A stretch of DNA of 64,000 nucleotides, taken from Ziziphus jujuba (Eukaryota; Streptophyta; Magnoliopsida; Rosales; Rhamnaceae). Below, piece by piece: positions 24,190-34,863 of the stretch. Position 1 is the first letter of the stretch; each line of letters opens with the position of its first letter. The translations under genes were made by a program, and so were the position numbers. The notes under the pieces were generated by a model. That model was not told the DNA's origin and did no database searches. It was given only the letters and a program-made list of their open reading frames with translations. The stretch spans positions 5,580,001 to 5,644,000 of the forward strand of contig NC_083382.1 of NCBI RefSeq assembly GCF_031755915.1. The letters are read 5' to 3'.

Positions 24190-25738
24190 TTAGATAAAGT
24201 ATAATCAACTTGCAACTCAAGTGTTTCTAGATATGGAAGGTTGCATATGTAATCTGGAACTTTGTGATTCTCAGTCCTATATTTGGTTATGGTCAAATGT
24301 CTTAGAAAGACAAGTTTTGTTATTTCTTCTAGAATTGAACTTGTTTGCTCTACATCGAAAAGCCTCAGCACCTGGATAAACTTGGAGCCTTTGTAAATCC
24401 ATTCCCACTGCTCTTCTAGAAAATCACCACCTTGGCAAAAGAAAAACAAAGAACGAGCAGATGATGTATCGCAAGCATTCTGAGAAATTATATATCCAGT
24501 AGTGTTGCAATTGACCAAAAGTCTTTGAGGCTTTATGGGGAATGATGATGAAAGGTTATTGGCTTTTGAATGAACATAAAAAAACTTCTCTTGGACACTA
24601 ACTTTAATGCAAAGGTCTCGTAGTAGATCATGGATACGACATGTTTCTACTCTTTTCCTTCATTTCCCCTGCTTGCTACTTGGATCAAGCTTCGATCAAT
24701 GAGCTCATCTAAGTAATCTTCCGCTACATCAATCACCTTTCTTTTTCCAATGCAGTGTACAAATCTCATAGAAATCCACAATCTCATTAAATCTCGTGCT
24801 CCAATCTCATAGTCTTCCGGAAACATACCCAAATATAGAAAGCATGGTTTCAACTCGGGTGGCAAGTGATCGTAACTCAATGCTAGAATTCTAAGCATGG
24901 TGCAGCTCTCTTATCCGTTAGGTAAAGGGTTACACAATAAATAAATTTGGACCGTACTTCATCATCTATCTTGTATATTTCATCAAATCTTGTCACATTA
25001 AGACACTTTAATATATCAAAAAGCAAATTTCTGAATTTGTATGCTTCAGACACATTGACCCATGCGCAACAATCAAAAAGGTTCTAGACATGGGTATTAT
25101 TATAAATTTTTTTGGCAAGAGTGGTCTTTCCCAAACCACCCATGCCAACAATGGAAACGACATCAAGTTTTTTATTCTTTACGTAATGAGTAAGTAGACT
25201 AACTAGTTTTTTTTTTTTTTTTTTTTTGGCTCATGGACGAAGCCTACCATATCATCTTCCTTAACATTTCTCCTCATCTTTTGAAGTCGTTGTCCTGTCT
25301 TTGTCGCCGCAGTAGCACCATCACCACTTGATTCAGCTTCGCTGATGCCGTATGTTGCTTTATTAGCATAATATTTCTTATTTTGGCCTTGATGCTTGTT
25401 GTTTTAGTTGCAACTTCATGGATCGTTTTGGCGTGGATGGGCAAACCAACCAATTTGCTCACCAGGTTCACTCTGCTTTGACTCAAGATCTGATCAGCCA
25501 TATATGTGTCTATAACATCCTCAGCTTCAAGAGCAACATTACTGATTTGGTCAACTATCTCTTTTACAACATGGTTACTGGTCTGCTTCCCTACTGAATC
25601 TTTGAGGAAGGCATTCATGACTCTCAGATCATCTTTAAGTAAATCAACTTCAACTTTCGCTCCAGAAAGTAAATTTGCTTCATATGTGACATGGTTGATC
25701 AAACCTTCTAAGACAACAAGAGTCACAATTTCAACTAT
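24190..25738 (-). pseudogene. RPP13-like CC-NLR pseudogene, 5' (CC and NB-ARC) part
   Basis: Reading leftwards: the likely start codon is ATA (25738-25736) where paralogues have ATG. An Rx-type coiled coil follows, with AEDVID (ISNVALEAEDVIDTYM). Then come DDMVGFVHE, a run of about 23 A/T at 25210-25227, and the P-loop VGMGGLGKTTLAKKIYN. A stop interrupts the next motif before LFDCCAWVNVSEAYK. The region from kinase-2 through GLPL is deleted; text jumps near 24900 to LRILALSYDHLPPELKPC, RNBS-D CFLYLGMFPEDYE and, after a frame change near 24650, MHD RIHDLLRDL. First LRRs (LVFLRHLTITKYR, ICNLPYLETLELQ) lead to the copia insertion. It is the same gene as 18305-19112. Clearly non-functional: lost start, stops, NB-ARC deletion. 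Confidence 0.85.
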
Positions 25739-25899
25739 TTTAATTATATATATATATAAAGTAGTTCTACGGTACGGATTGGTTCGTATGCGGAAAAAGC
25801 ATGGGCTTTACTGTGTACGTTGTGTACATATACACAGCAAAATCGACTTTTTTTTTTTTCAAAAAATATCGGTTTTGATGTGGTTCGTACCATAGAATT

Positions 25900-25930
<31 letters not shown>

Positions 25931-26982
25931 GGGTTTATCTCTTGAGTTTTGATGATGATGATCCCTCTTACAACTTTTACAGGAAACTCACAAAGGTGTA
26001 AATGAAAGATATTCGTGAAAAATAATTGAGGAAAGGGCAATTAAAGGAGGCAGAGGTGAGAGGGTTGTATAAACTGAGAAAGAGAGATACACCTAGGGTT
26101 AGAGGAACAGAGAGAAGAAGCTACAAGCATATTAATTTGAGATTCATGTTCCAAGTCAAACTAGAGTCTTTCCACCAGTTCTTTTCTTTATTGGTTAAGC
26201 AGCTAGCTTTTCTTTCTTTTTTGAGTGGAAAAGACAACAGTTAGGTTTTCTATTAAGCTGTGCCTTGTTGTATAAGTATGATTTTTTTGATCCTCCAAGA
26301 TGGCAAGATACATGTATAACTTATAGGCCTATTGATAATAATTATGATGCAAATAATAGTTAGTTTTACTAATTGTACCTCCAAAACAAGTCTTTCAAGC
26401 ATTAATGTAAAATATTAAGTATGGGTTGAGTTTGGTTTAGGTACACAAAAAAAACCCAAAAAAAAAAAAAGATTTTAGATACATATATTTAATGAGTTCA
26501 ATTGATAAAATAAAAATGCCAAGCAAAAAGGTCTTTAATATATTGTAAATTACAATGCTTTTATTTATATATTTAATTAATTAATAATTTATATATTTTT
26601 TACACCTTAAAAATTAGGGATGGTAATTCGTTTTGACTGATTGTGTTTGTGCCAATCGGATTGACTGTTTAATCTATTTTAATATAATAATACTATTATT
26701 TATATTATTTTATTATTTTTTACATAATAATACATTAAATTATATATTTATATATATCCTTAATTTTAATTTTTTAAGTATTAATTTAACTTATTACGTA
26801 CATTAATCTATTAGTGACCCATTAGTGATTAAGTCCATTAGTATGGAAGATTTTATTACTTTAAGTGATTAATTTATCCAACATTTATTTATTGAAGTTT
26901 TACTGTAAGAGAAAAACTTATTAAAAGTCAATAGTAAATTTATTTGTTAGTCTTTGGATTTGAAATTCAGAGACTTTATGAA
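25739..26982. other. Intergenic upstream of the NLR pseudogene
   Basis: AT-rich spacer with an (AT)n array at about 25902-25930. The open frames at 25744-26244 are low-complexity. It probably contains the former NLR promoter. No gene is seen. Confidence 0.5.
25902..25930. repeat. (AT)n microsatellite
   Basis: About 14 AT repeats upstream of the NLR pseudogene. Confidence 0.85.
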
Positions 26983-26992
26983 TTAAGAAAGG

Positions 26993-27088
26993 TTTTGTTT
27001 GAAAAATAACCACCCCACTAACCCATTTTTGAAAAATAGCAATTTTTTTGAAAAAGTAGCCCACTTTTTACTCGCTGGACAAAAATAC
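26993..27088. repeat. MULE 1 left terminal inverted repeat
   Basis: Pairs imperfectly with 34205-34300. Shared marks are ACCACCCC, a TTTTTGAAAAATAGCAATTT-like stretch and GACAAAAATACCC. The divergence is much larger than between the two ends of MULE 2, implying an older insertion. Confidence 0.8.
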
Positions 27089-27099
27089 CCTTTCATAAT

Positions 27100-27250
27100 G
27101 GTTTTTGTTCTTTTTTTTTTCTTTTTTTTTTCCCCTTTCTCTATCAAAACACTTCTTTTTTTCTTTTCTTGTTTTTGTTTGTTTGTTTTTTTTTTTTTTT
27201 CTTTTCTCTTCCTTCGAATCGATCAACTCATCTAGGTTTCTTTCTACTTT
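27100..27250 (+). repeat. Polypyrimidine tract inside the MULE 1 terminus
   Basis: About 150 bp of T/C-rich sequence between the left terminal repeat and the captured dynamin exon. Translations here (runs of Phe and Ser) are composition artefacts. It may serve as a leader or promoter for the gene that starts at this end. Confidence 0.6.
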
Positions 27251-27378
27251 CCCTTTCTTTCCCTTTCGAAAACTCGATCATTGTTGCCACCCAAAGACAG
27301 AGGAGAGACACACCATTGTCAGCTATACTCCAATCTGTCGTTTGTCGCTGCCACCATCGTCGCACCACCATTGTCGTC

Positions 27379-28553
27379 AAAGTTGATGAGAATTCCAGTT
27401 CGAGCGGTTCCTCTCGATTTGTCTATACTTTCTTAAATGTTGTCGTTCTCGGTAATGTTGTGAGTGAACCTCGTCCTTTTCTATGTTATCACCGCTTTTC
27501 TGGTTTCCATACCATAAATTATTGATGCTATTTTTTATTTTTATTTTTCTCTCTTAGCTTTGATTCATTTTCGTGTTAGTATAGTAGTTTGGGTGGTTGG
27601 GTCTTTATACTTTCAGAGAGCACAAATTGATTTATTAGAATTTGGTTGGATTTGCTTTTCTCTTTTTAATGTATAGATCTTTGAATCTGGTTTGTGGTTG
27701 GATCTTTGGCTATGTTGGTTCATGTGGTTAGGATTGATAATTGCTTCGATTTTGAGGTCGATTCTTCATACGAAATTTGTCTTGTTGGTGAGGAACTGAG
27801 GACTTAAGAAAGGAAATGGGTCATTGCAGTGGAAGATAGCTTCGAACTTGAGGACATCTTATATTTTCTCCTACTCATTTGATTTCAGAGTTTTTTTTAG
27901 TATAGTTTTGTTTTGTTTTATTTTGTTTAGTTTAGGATTTTTTTTTTTTAATTTTCAGTTTTTCAGGAATTAAATGTTGTTGCCTTCCGAGATAGTTGGA
28001 TAGCACAACTTGTTTTGTCTATTGAATTGTAGACTTGGTCTTTGCATGGAAAATGATATCAAATGGGTCCAACCATTATATTATGATCTTTTCCCTCTTT
28101 TTATAAGTACCAATGCTCACATTGGTGGTTCTATGAAACATTGAAGTTTTTTTTATATATTTTTCCTTATGAACTGTGAGGAGCTATTTGATGATTAGTC
28201 TATATTGCAAAGTGTTAAATCTTAACAATTTTATTACACTGGTTGTTCTCTTAACTATTTGGAGATCCTTATGTATCTTCTTTGAACATTTTTTGGTGCT
28301 CATAATGTTCAAGGTGCCAGTAAATCAATAGTTTTGAACAGTCTAATTGGACATTCTATTTTGGTACATTGAATTTGTATTTTAAGAGTGGGATCCTTTG
28401 TTATTATTTTTTCTATCTGCTAGGACTGCGTAGAAGTTTCTTCTTTATTCTGAAGTTTTATTTCTCATTTACTTTCAGCCAACTGGTGAAAATGGTGCAA
28501 CTCGGGCTCCCATAAGCATTGATTTACAGAGGGATGGTTCTTTGAGCAGCAAA
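27379..28553 (+). pseudogene. DRP2: Captured DRP2-type dynamin fragment (three exon segments with introns)
   Basis: Three consecutive segments match the N-terminus of plant DRP2 dynamins. Segment 1 (27379-27459) reads VDENSSSS...TFLNVVVLGNV and ends at a GT donor. Segment 2 (28313-28363, exactly 17 codons) reads GASKSIVLNSLIGHSIL and ends at a GT donor; its acceptor is CAA where CAG is expected. Segment 3 (28479-28553) begins after TTTCAG and reads [17 protein letters not shown]...SLSSK. All junctions are phase 0, as in a three-exon GTPase start. The P-loop GAGKS has become GASKS. After SLSSK the text changes to an unrelated 23-residue tail and a stop at about 28626. Introns were retained, so it was copied at DNA level, not retroposed. 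DRP2 proteins drive membrane fission in clathrin-mediated traffic; this fragment lacks nearly all of the GTPase domain and cannot do that. Confidence 0.85.
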
Positions 28554-29837
28554 TTATACAAGAAGTGGACGTTGGTTGGTGCATTGACTGCATCAGGACA
28601 AGGAAGTTACTTCCAAGATCCCAAATGATGAAAACAAGCATCATTTCTTCTATGAGGTGGTTTTGGCTGTGGAGTCTAGATGAGATTTCAGTACAAGATG
28701 GATGATTTACATAAATACTTAAATTATTGGGTACTGATATAAGCTTAGATTATTGGCTCGACTTCATTGCAATTTTTTTTTTTTTATTTTTATGTAAGCA
28801 ACTAGGTGCTATATTGCAAGAAGTGAACTTTGTTTTTTTTTTTTTTTTTTTTTTTGGATTTATATAAATCTTTTGATTATATTTTTCATAGACAATATTA
28901 AAGCTCATTTACCAATTGAATCAGATTTAATTACTATTTTTTTTTCCCTTAGCCTTGGTTTCAAAAAGAGTTGTAGGATAGAAAGTCCAACAATAGTTCC
29001 CAAAGGAATCAGGTAAATGTCAAATTATATTTATTGCTTTTATTTCTGCTTCTTCTTCTCCATCTCTAACCATGTTTATAATATGGTAATTCAGAAACTT
29101 AATTTGAAAAATGATATTTGCTTAAACACAATTTTAACATATACGATATTTTGTGACTTATCATGATAATTGCTTATTTGTGATCCATAGTTTGGAGGTG
29201 GGGATGGTTTTATATTTCTATTAGTTATGTATTTATGTTTACTGCAAAGAAAATGAAATCCATTGTTAGTGGCACATATTTCTGCATTTAGGCTAATATT
29301 GTTCCTATATTTGTTAGTCGTCTTATGCATCTGCTAGTGTCTTATATTTGTTATGATCCTTTTCCAAACAATTTTATGCTCAATTGGCTTTGCAAACCAA
29401 TCTCAACAAAGTTAGCATGCAAATTATTCTTAGAGTTTAAGATTAGAGATAAATAAGTGCTTCCCCTTTAATGAATCATGCAATCCTCTATTAATGATAA
29501 TCCTATGCTAGACCTACTATGGCTTGGGCTCGCAATTTTTTTTTTTTTATATCAAAACTGAAAGAGGAATTATTGATAAGTTAGATATATTGAGAGAATA
29601 GGCGAGTTATGTTATAAGACCTACCCATTATACAAGAATAAAATTAACTCATTTTAGTTTAATTGAGAAATATATAAATATTTAAGTTTTTTACTAATAT
29701 TGATTTTTTATTTTTTTAGCACTAAAGGAGCAAGTGATGGATCAAGCAGAAAATTGAAGCACAAATTTTGAGATCGTATAGTTGCAAATGACTATTGAGA
29801 AAATTATAAAAATAAGGATTAGAAGCTCTCACAAACA

Positions 29838-29912
29838 CCCCCCCCCCCCACACACACACACATACTCACAAAGATAAAGAAAGAGAGAGAGGGAGAGATA
29901 AAGAGATAGAGA
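29838..29912. repeat. C-run, (CA)n and (GA)n compound tract in MULE 1
   Basis: A run of C, then CA repeats, then GA-rich sequence, followed by AAGCATTGGTGGTGGTTTGT. The inverse of the last part occurs in MULE 2 near 49785-49815 next to a (CT)n tract, so the tract belongs to the shared element backbone. Confidence 0.75.
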
Positions 29913-30204
29913 AGCATTGGTGGTGGTTTGTCTTCCATTAATGTAAGTTGCTGTTTTGAACAAAATAAAAAATGTTATGCAAGTTGATGTTGCATTAATG
30001 CATTAATATTGAATACGGTATGATTTGAAGGTACAGAGTCACTCCTAGAATGAAGCCATTATGGGAATAAGTGATCTGCAATGCAAGTGATCTAAGCCTT
30101 CGAAAATAAATGACCGACATTAAAAAATGGAGTTTTTAAAAAATTTGCACTGTAAAGCATAATGTAATCCTTAATATCTTTCTGTATGGGTTGTTTTGTT
30201 GCAG

Positions 30205-30342
30205 TGGTGACTGTGGCATTTTTACACTCAAGTCCATGGAGTTTTACATGCTAAATTACCATTGACTTTCAGACAAGATGACATAGAGTTCTTCAGGAGG
30301 AAGTATGCTTATGAGGCTTACAACAAAGAACTAAGCATATGA
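30205..30342 (+). pseudogene. Ulp1-like C48 peptidase, last exon remnant
   Basis: It begins after a TTGCAG acceptor and reads GDCGIFTLKSMEFYMLNY. GDCG holds the catalytic Cys of SUMO-protease-like C48 enzymes. After a one-base frame change at about 30264 it continues LTFRQDDIEFFRRKYAYEAY and ends NKELSI at TGA 30340-30342. Upstream catalytic residues (His, Asp) were not found. Ulp1-like genes are carried by several plant MULE lineages, for example the Kaonashi/CUMULE type; their role in transposition is not settled. Confidence 0.75.
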
Positions 30343-30363
30343 GCTGGGTGGTGATGCATTTTT

Positions 30364-30612
30364 CTAATAGATTTTCCTCAAAGCGGAAATTGTTTTCCTC
30401 CTGTTGGAAAATTTTTCCTCCAAGTGTAAATATTTTCCTCTAGTCGGAAATCCCATATGGAGGTCAATTAAAGCTTCTAGATAATTTTCCCCAGGCGGAA
30501 AATTTTTCCTCCAAGTGGAAATCGTTTTCCTCCTATTGGAAAAAATTTCCTCCAAGCTGAAATTGTTGAATAATATTTACTCCTATCGAAAACTAATTTC
30601 CTCCACTTGGAA
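30364..30612. repeat. Array of palindromic TTTTCCTCC..GGAAA units (MULE 1)
   Basis: About ten imperfect units of near 20 bp, each TTTTCCTC + 2-5 bases + CGGAAA or TGGAAA, with longer spacers around 30455-30490 and 30560-30590. Each unit is nearly self-complementary. It starts directly after the Ulp1 stop and lies between the two convergent genes. The same unit type recurs at 33673-33790 and in MULE 2. Confidence 0.75.
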
Positions 30613-30979
30613 AATCAATTTCTAATAGATTATTTAAGTTAATAGTGGGGTAAAAATATTGAAAGTGGAGACAAATATTATATAAGATGAAGATGGGTTT
30701 AACAAAAAATGTATTGACGTTTAAAATCAATAACCATTTAAAAGAAAAGAAAAATGATATATATATTTTTTTCTTTTCAAAATCATTTGGACATTTCATA
30801 AAATGAGATATAAACTAAAGATTTAAAATCGACTTCAGAAAGCCTCTTTTCATTTGGGATTAAATTAAAAAAAAAAAAAATTTGCTAATAAATCTTCCAC
30901 CGTCGAGTAGAAAATATAATATCCAAGATAGGAAATAATTATTAAAACATATTAAACCATAACACTAAATTAAAACTTC

Positions 30980-33480
30980 CTAATTCGAAGCATAAGACAA
31001 TGGATTCGTACATCTCTGCCTATAATGTCCAACACCACCACATCGGCTACATCTACGTCTAATAACATCTTCACCTTCGGATGGTGTGCGTTGTATCCTC
31101 GGCCTACTGGCTCGCCTACGTGTCCATCTCGGTGGAAGAACAATATGACTTGCCACGTCATCCGGACCATGCCACTGTTTTTCATCTAACACTGGGTAAA
31201 TGGACTCAGCATAAGTTGCACGATATACATCCGCGGTATAGTAATGAGAACACATGTCATAAGGAGTAATTTTGCGTTCTCTGTAAGCGGAAATACAATG
31301 ATCACAAGGATATTGATCAAGATCGAATACTTTTCATGAGCATGTTTTTGTTTGGAGATTAATTGTACCCCTCAAACTCCCACCTTCCACAAGAAATTCA
31401 TGCATATTAACGGCTTTCACACGTAGTTCGATAGACTCCAAATTTCAGAGTTTGAGTTGCTCTTTCATATGGACAGTCACATGCTTCATCGATTTTGCAC
31501 CTGCAATACGTCGCTCATAAAACCACCTTTGCAGTAAATCCCATATGTGATCAATTAATGCTACTATTGGCATCTCTCTAGCATGTAGAAAAATACCATT
31601 CAAGCTTTCTGCAATATTGGTAGTCATGATAGTGTACCTTCTACATGGAGAAAGAGAACGTGCCCACCTTGTAGGGTCACATGATCGAATGTACTGGGCA
31701 GCCCTACTATTTTTTGCCTCAATTTGCCTCATATAAAACTCAAAATTTTCAACCAAAAATGCACTAACTGTGAGCATGAAACATTGTATTATTGTGTCAT
31801 CTTTCGCATATCCATTTGCTTTAATAATTCTGCTTATATGGTATGTGCACAGCGCATGGTATGCATTGAGAAAAACTTTGCGTAATGCCTTTTCAATAGC
31901 ACGGTGTCTATCACTTACAAACACCAAATCCTGAAAATCTCCAATGGCATCCTTAAGGTTTTGGAAAAACCATGTATATGCTTGCTCGTTCTCTCCATCT
32001 CCAACGCCGAAAGCCAAAGGATATATTTGCTTATTGCCATCCATGCCCGATGCAATATACATGTACCCTTTGTATTTCCCTTTCAATGTAGTCGCATCAA
32101 CAACCAACATGGGTCTTATGTAGGATATAAATCCCTTAATGCTTGCTCCAATCGCCATAAAGAAATATACAAAATTGTTATTATCGTCTGTTTTGGTACG
32201 TATAAGAGTCCTAAGGTTCTTCGACATTAACTCATAATAGTAGGCAGGAAACTTAGCAAAATTCTCCCATGGAGATCCCCTAACACTGTTAAGTGCATAC
32301 TCTTTACCTCTCTATGCTTTTTTGTAGCTTATATTTATCCCATATTTCTGTAAAAAATCATGTTGAATTTTTTTGGGTTTGTAAACATGTGCAATCCCTT
32401 CATATTTAGATTTGATACATTGCCTGATAACCCGATTGCTGGCTTACTTATGTTCTTGATGCATGATATCTAATGAGCAACTGTGTACCTTATCAAAAAT
32501 TCTCACAACAAATATTTCTCCATTTTTAAATGTGGTTGCATGTAGTCGCTATTTACAAATATTTTCCAAGCATACAACCTCATACCATAGTGTAGTTGAC
32601 CGTGTCACCTTGAACTGCTTATTTTCAGGCATGCAATAGATACTTAGTTTATTCTGTAAGTCACGTTTGTTGCGAAATAATTGTCCAACTACTATGCTCT
32701 CACAGCCAGTGAACTTTGACGAAAATATGGCCATAGTACTACTTCTGTTGCTCGATGATATGTGGTCACTTGTAGCATGATGAACCCTAACATCATCAAC
32801 TCCTTAATTGTTTATTTCAGGATGCATATCATTATCATCGTCCGGTAACTCATGATCAAAATCTACATCATTATGATCAACATCATCCCCTACTGCATTG
32901 TAATTCTCATAATGGTCAATATTATGCAACTGGTCATACTCCTCATCATTAGGAAATCATTCAGCATAGTCACCTCCAACATCAACTCCTTTGTGGATGT
33001 TAAATGATGTCCAAGCCCCACGAACATCAACTTGATCTCTAAACTCAGTTTCGCGAACCATAATTTCCTGAGATGTAGCCTTAATAGGTTCAGTACCGGA
33101 AACTTATGGTAGATGAACACCAATTGGAAGACAAACAAAAGAATGAAAATTACTCCCACTATCCAAAGCAAAGGCTGTTTGATGAACATTCTAGACACAT
33201 GTTCAACTTTCGAAATCACCTCAACATATAATGGAGGCCGCATCATTGTCATCCCTCCATTCCTCACTTCTTGAAGAAAGCATTTCACATCCCTATCACA
33301 GTGTATTTCTGTAGGATCCAACTTTTCTACACATCATCCATATATCCATTTTAGCTTTAGCAAATATTCATTTCGATCTATCTCAATAGAATTGAAAATC
33401 TCATCCTCTAACTCTGATTTTGTGCATCTCTTGCCAACAGAAACTATTATATTTTTACCATTTCGATATTCACAATTACC
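30980..33480 (-). pseudogene. mudrA: mudrA-type MULE transposase
   Basis: Reading leftwards: N-terminal text CRNGKNIIVSVGKRC-like and LLKLKWIYG, PPLYVEVISK, a MudR DNA-binding region (FRNKRDLQNKLSIYCM, NKQFKVTRSTTLWYEVVCLE), the catalytic domain (MLVVDATTLKGKYKGYMYIA; LVFVSDRHRAIEKALRKVF; CTYHISRIIK; NIAESLNGIFLHAREMPI), a SWIM region around 31300, and a C-terminal CCHC zinc knuckle (CSRCGGVGHYRQRC). The first Asp of the DDE triad lies in VVDATT and the second in VSDRH. The longest intact piece is 260 codons (31445-32227). Stops or frame changes occur near 31440, 32230, 32560 and 32890-32950. In life it would cut and join element ends at the terminal repeats. Confidence 0.88.
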
Positions 33481-33672
33481 ACCATCATTTTATACCAATA
33501 TTCCATTGTATAAAACCGGAATTACAATATCATCATCTTCTATTTTACTACAAAATTAAATGAATAACGTTACACTAAATCAATAAATATATAAAAATTT
33601 GAATAATACTAAACAAACATATTAACTGTATTAAAAAAGTCTATTCTGTTTGTTTTTTTGGGCCAAATATAG

Positions 33673-33790
33673 TGTTTTCCTACTGGCGGAAAACTAGAGG
33701 AAAATTAGCGGAAAACTTGCAAAAACTGACAAATTGAAGAAAATGGTGGAAGTTCATTTTTTTTCTCAAATTTCCTCCGTTTTTACTGGT
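33673..33790. repeat. Second palindromic-unit patch in MULE 1
   Basis: TTTTCCTACTGGCGGAAAAC, then GAGGAAAATTAGCGGAAAAC and related units, lying upstream of the mudrA start, between it and the right terminus. Less regular than 30364-30612. Confidence 0.5.
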
Positions 33791-34204
33791 TTTCGCGATT
33801 TTTCAGTTTTACACAAATTTTTCCCCATTTTCAAACTATATCTCACCTAAGTATCTTTAAAGTCACATATAACAGTTTATAAATTAATTTCTTACGTACT
33901 GTATTAAATAAAAATCTTAAAAAATACAAAACTAACAAAAAATACAAGAAAAAATAGAAAAAAGAGAAAAAAATACATACCCATATTTCCTCAGTTTCAT
34001 CTAATAAGAAAAAAGATAAAATATTTACTTGAGTTTAGTTTCAGAAATAAGAAAATACAAGAAAAAGAGAGTGAAAGTAGATGAGATATAAAGAGTGTTT
34101 GTGGCCTGTTGGAGAATGTCTTGCACAATACATGAACTGGTGTTTAGAGGAAGAAGGAAAGGATAAGAAAAAACATATTGCATAATTTTCAATTTGGTTA
34201 AGGA

Positions 34205-34300
34205 TATTTTTGTTCCAAGATAGCTAATTTTTTTTTAAAAAAAAATTACTATTGTTCAAAAAACGATTTATGGGGGTGGCTGGTTTTAGAAAAAAACCCA
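34205..34300. repeat. MULE 1 right terminal inverted repeat
   Basis: Inverse partner of 26993-27088, ending AAAAAAACCCA directly before the target duplication TTAAGAAAGG. Confidence 0.8.
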
Positions 34301-34310
34301 TTAAGAAAGG

Positions 34311-34863
34311 ATATTAGAGTTGGACCACAAAAACCTACTAAATGGGTTTCAAGCTTAGCCTCAACCGGATTGTGGGTAAGGTTGACTCACAACCCAAAAC
34401 TAGATGGAGCTCATGCTCAGCCCATTAATTATGAACCCAGCAATCATTGAATTAAAAAGTTTTAGTGACAAATATTTTATAAGGAAAATCTATGTTCCAT
34501 ATTGGTCATTGCCTCGTTGATAGTAACTTCTTTGTAGTGTCTCATAATGATGAGACGACTACAACAAAAAGATGAAATAGATTTTAGTTTTTTGCAAGAA
34601 AAGATAAAAATTAGAAAAAGCTTTAGCTATTTTAGTTGGTGAAATAACAAGCCAATCACATGTCTAATTTAAACCACATAAAACTGACCATTCACATTAC
34701 AATATAAGCCATATTATTTCTGTATTATATGGCTGCAAATTACAATTTCAAACCAAGCCAAAGAGTTGTTAGGCAAATAAAAAATCAAGAAACCTAAGCA
34801 AACTAAAGAATCAAGAGCCGAAGAAAAAAACAAAAACGTATACAATAATGCTGTTCCCGATGA
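34311..34863. other. NLR downstream flank; repeat partner of the MULE 2 target
   Basis: About 34350-34510 is related to the sequence into which MULE 2 inserted (47500-47566 joined to 52765-52920). Shared text includes CCGGATT, AAACTAGATGGA, CAGCCCA and GTTTTAGTGACAAA. The part next to 34863 is the 3' region of the minus-strand NLR. No gene is seen. Confidence 0.6.

Larger units (their letters stand above)
19113..24190 (+). mobile_element. Degenerate Ty1-copia retrotransposon inside an NLR gene
   Basis: An LTR retrotransposon of about 5.08 kb, opposite in strand to the NLR it interrupts. LTRs of about 195-199 bp (about 19116-19310 and 23989-24187) differ by roughly eight substitutions and two indels by eye. 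A primer-binding site TGGTATCAGAGCC (19316-19328) is complementary to initiator tRNA-Met. A polypurine tract (GAGGGGG, about 23980-23986) precedes the 3' LTR. Domain order gag, protease, integrase, reverse transcriptase, RNase H identifies the copia superfamily. The coding region carries many stops and frameshifts. A separate 448-bp insertion sits in its leader at 19332-19779. The target duplication is not clear; a weak candidate is ATGTA/ATTTA. Confidence 0.9.
26993..34300. mobile_element. MULE 1: MuDR-like element with Ulp1 remnant and captured dynamin exons
   Basis: A 7.3-kb Mutator-like element. The 10-bp direct repeat TTAAGAAAGG flanks it (26983-26992 and 34301-34310), the size expected for MULE target duplications. 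Ends form imperfect terminal inverted repeats of about 95 bp of the type GGGTTTTTT..AACCACCCC. The left half reads rightwards: polypyrimidine leader, three dynamin exon segments (27379-28553), then an Ulp1 peptidase end (30205-30342). The right half reads leftwards: a mudrA transposase (33480-30980). Convergent transcription towards the middle is the usual MuDR plan. Both host-like and transposon genes are broken, so it is non-autonomous now. The stretches 28560-30200 and 33480-34200 hold AT-rich sequence, a C/CA/GA tract near 29838-29910 and no other recognisable gene. The tract region matches MULE 2 at 49770-49870 in inverse orientation, showing common ancestry. Confidence 0.9.

Noticed and set aside
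19108..24203. GTATA at 19110-19114 and 24199-24203 as target duplication of the old copia element.
   Set aside because: Using it would add bases to the 3' LTR that have no partner in the 5' LTR, so the true duplication is left open.
27000..27250. Phe-rich open frames near the MULE 1 left end as membrane proteins.
   Set aside because: They are translations of a polypyrimidine tract and the terminal inverted repeat.
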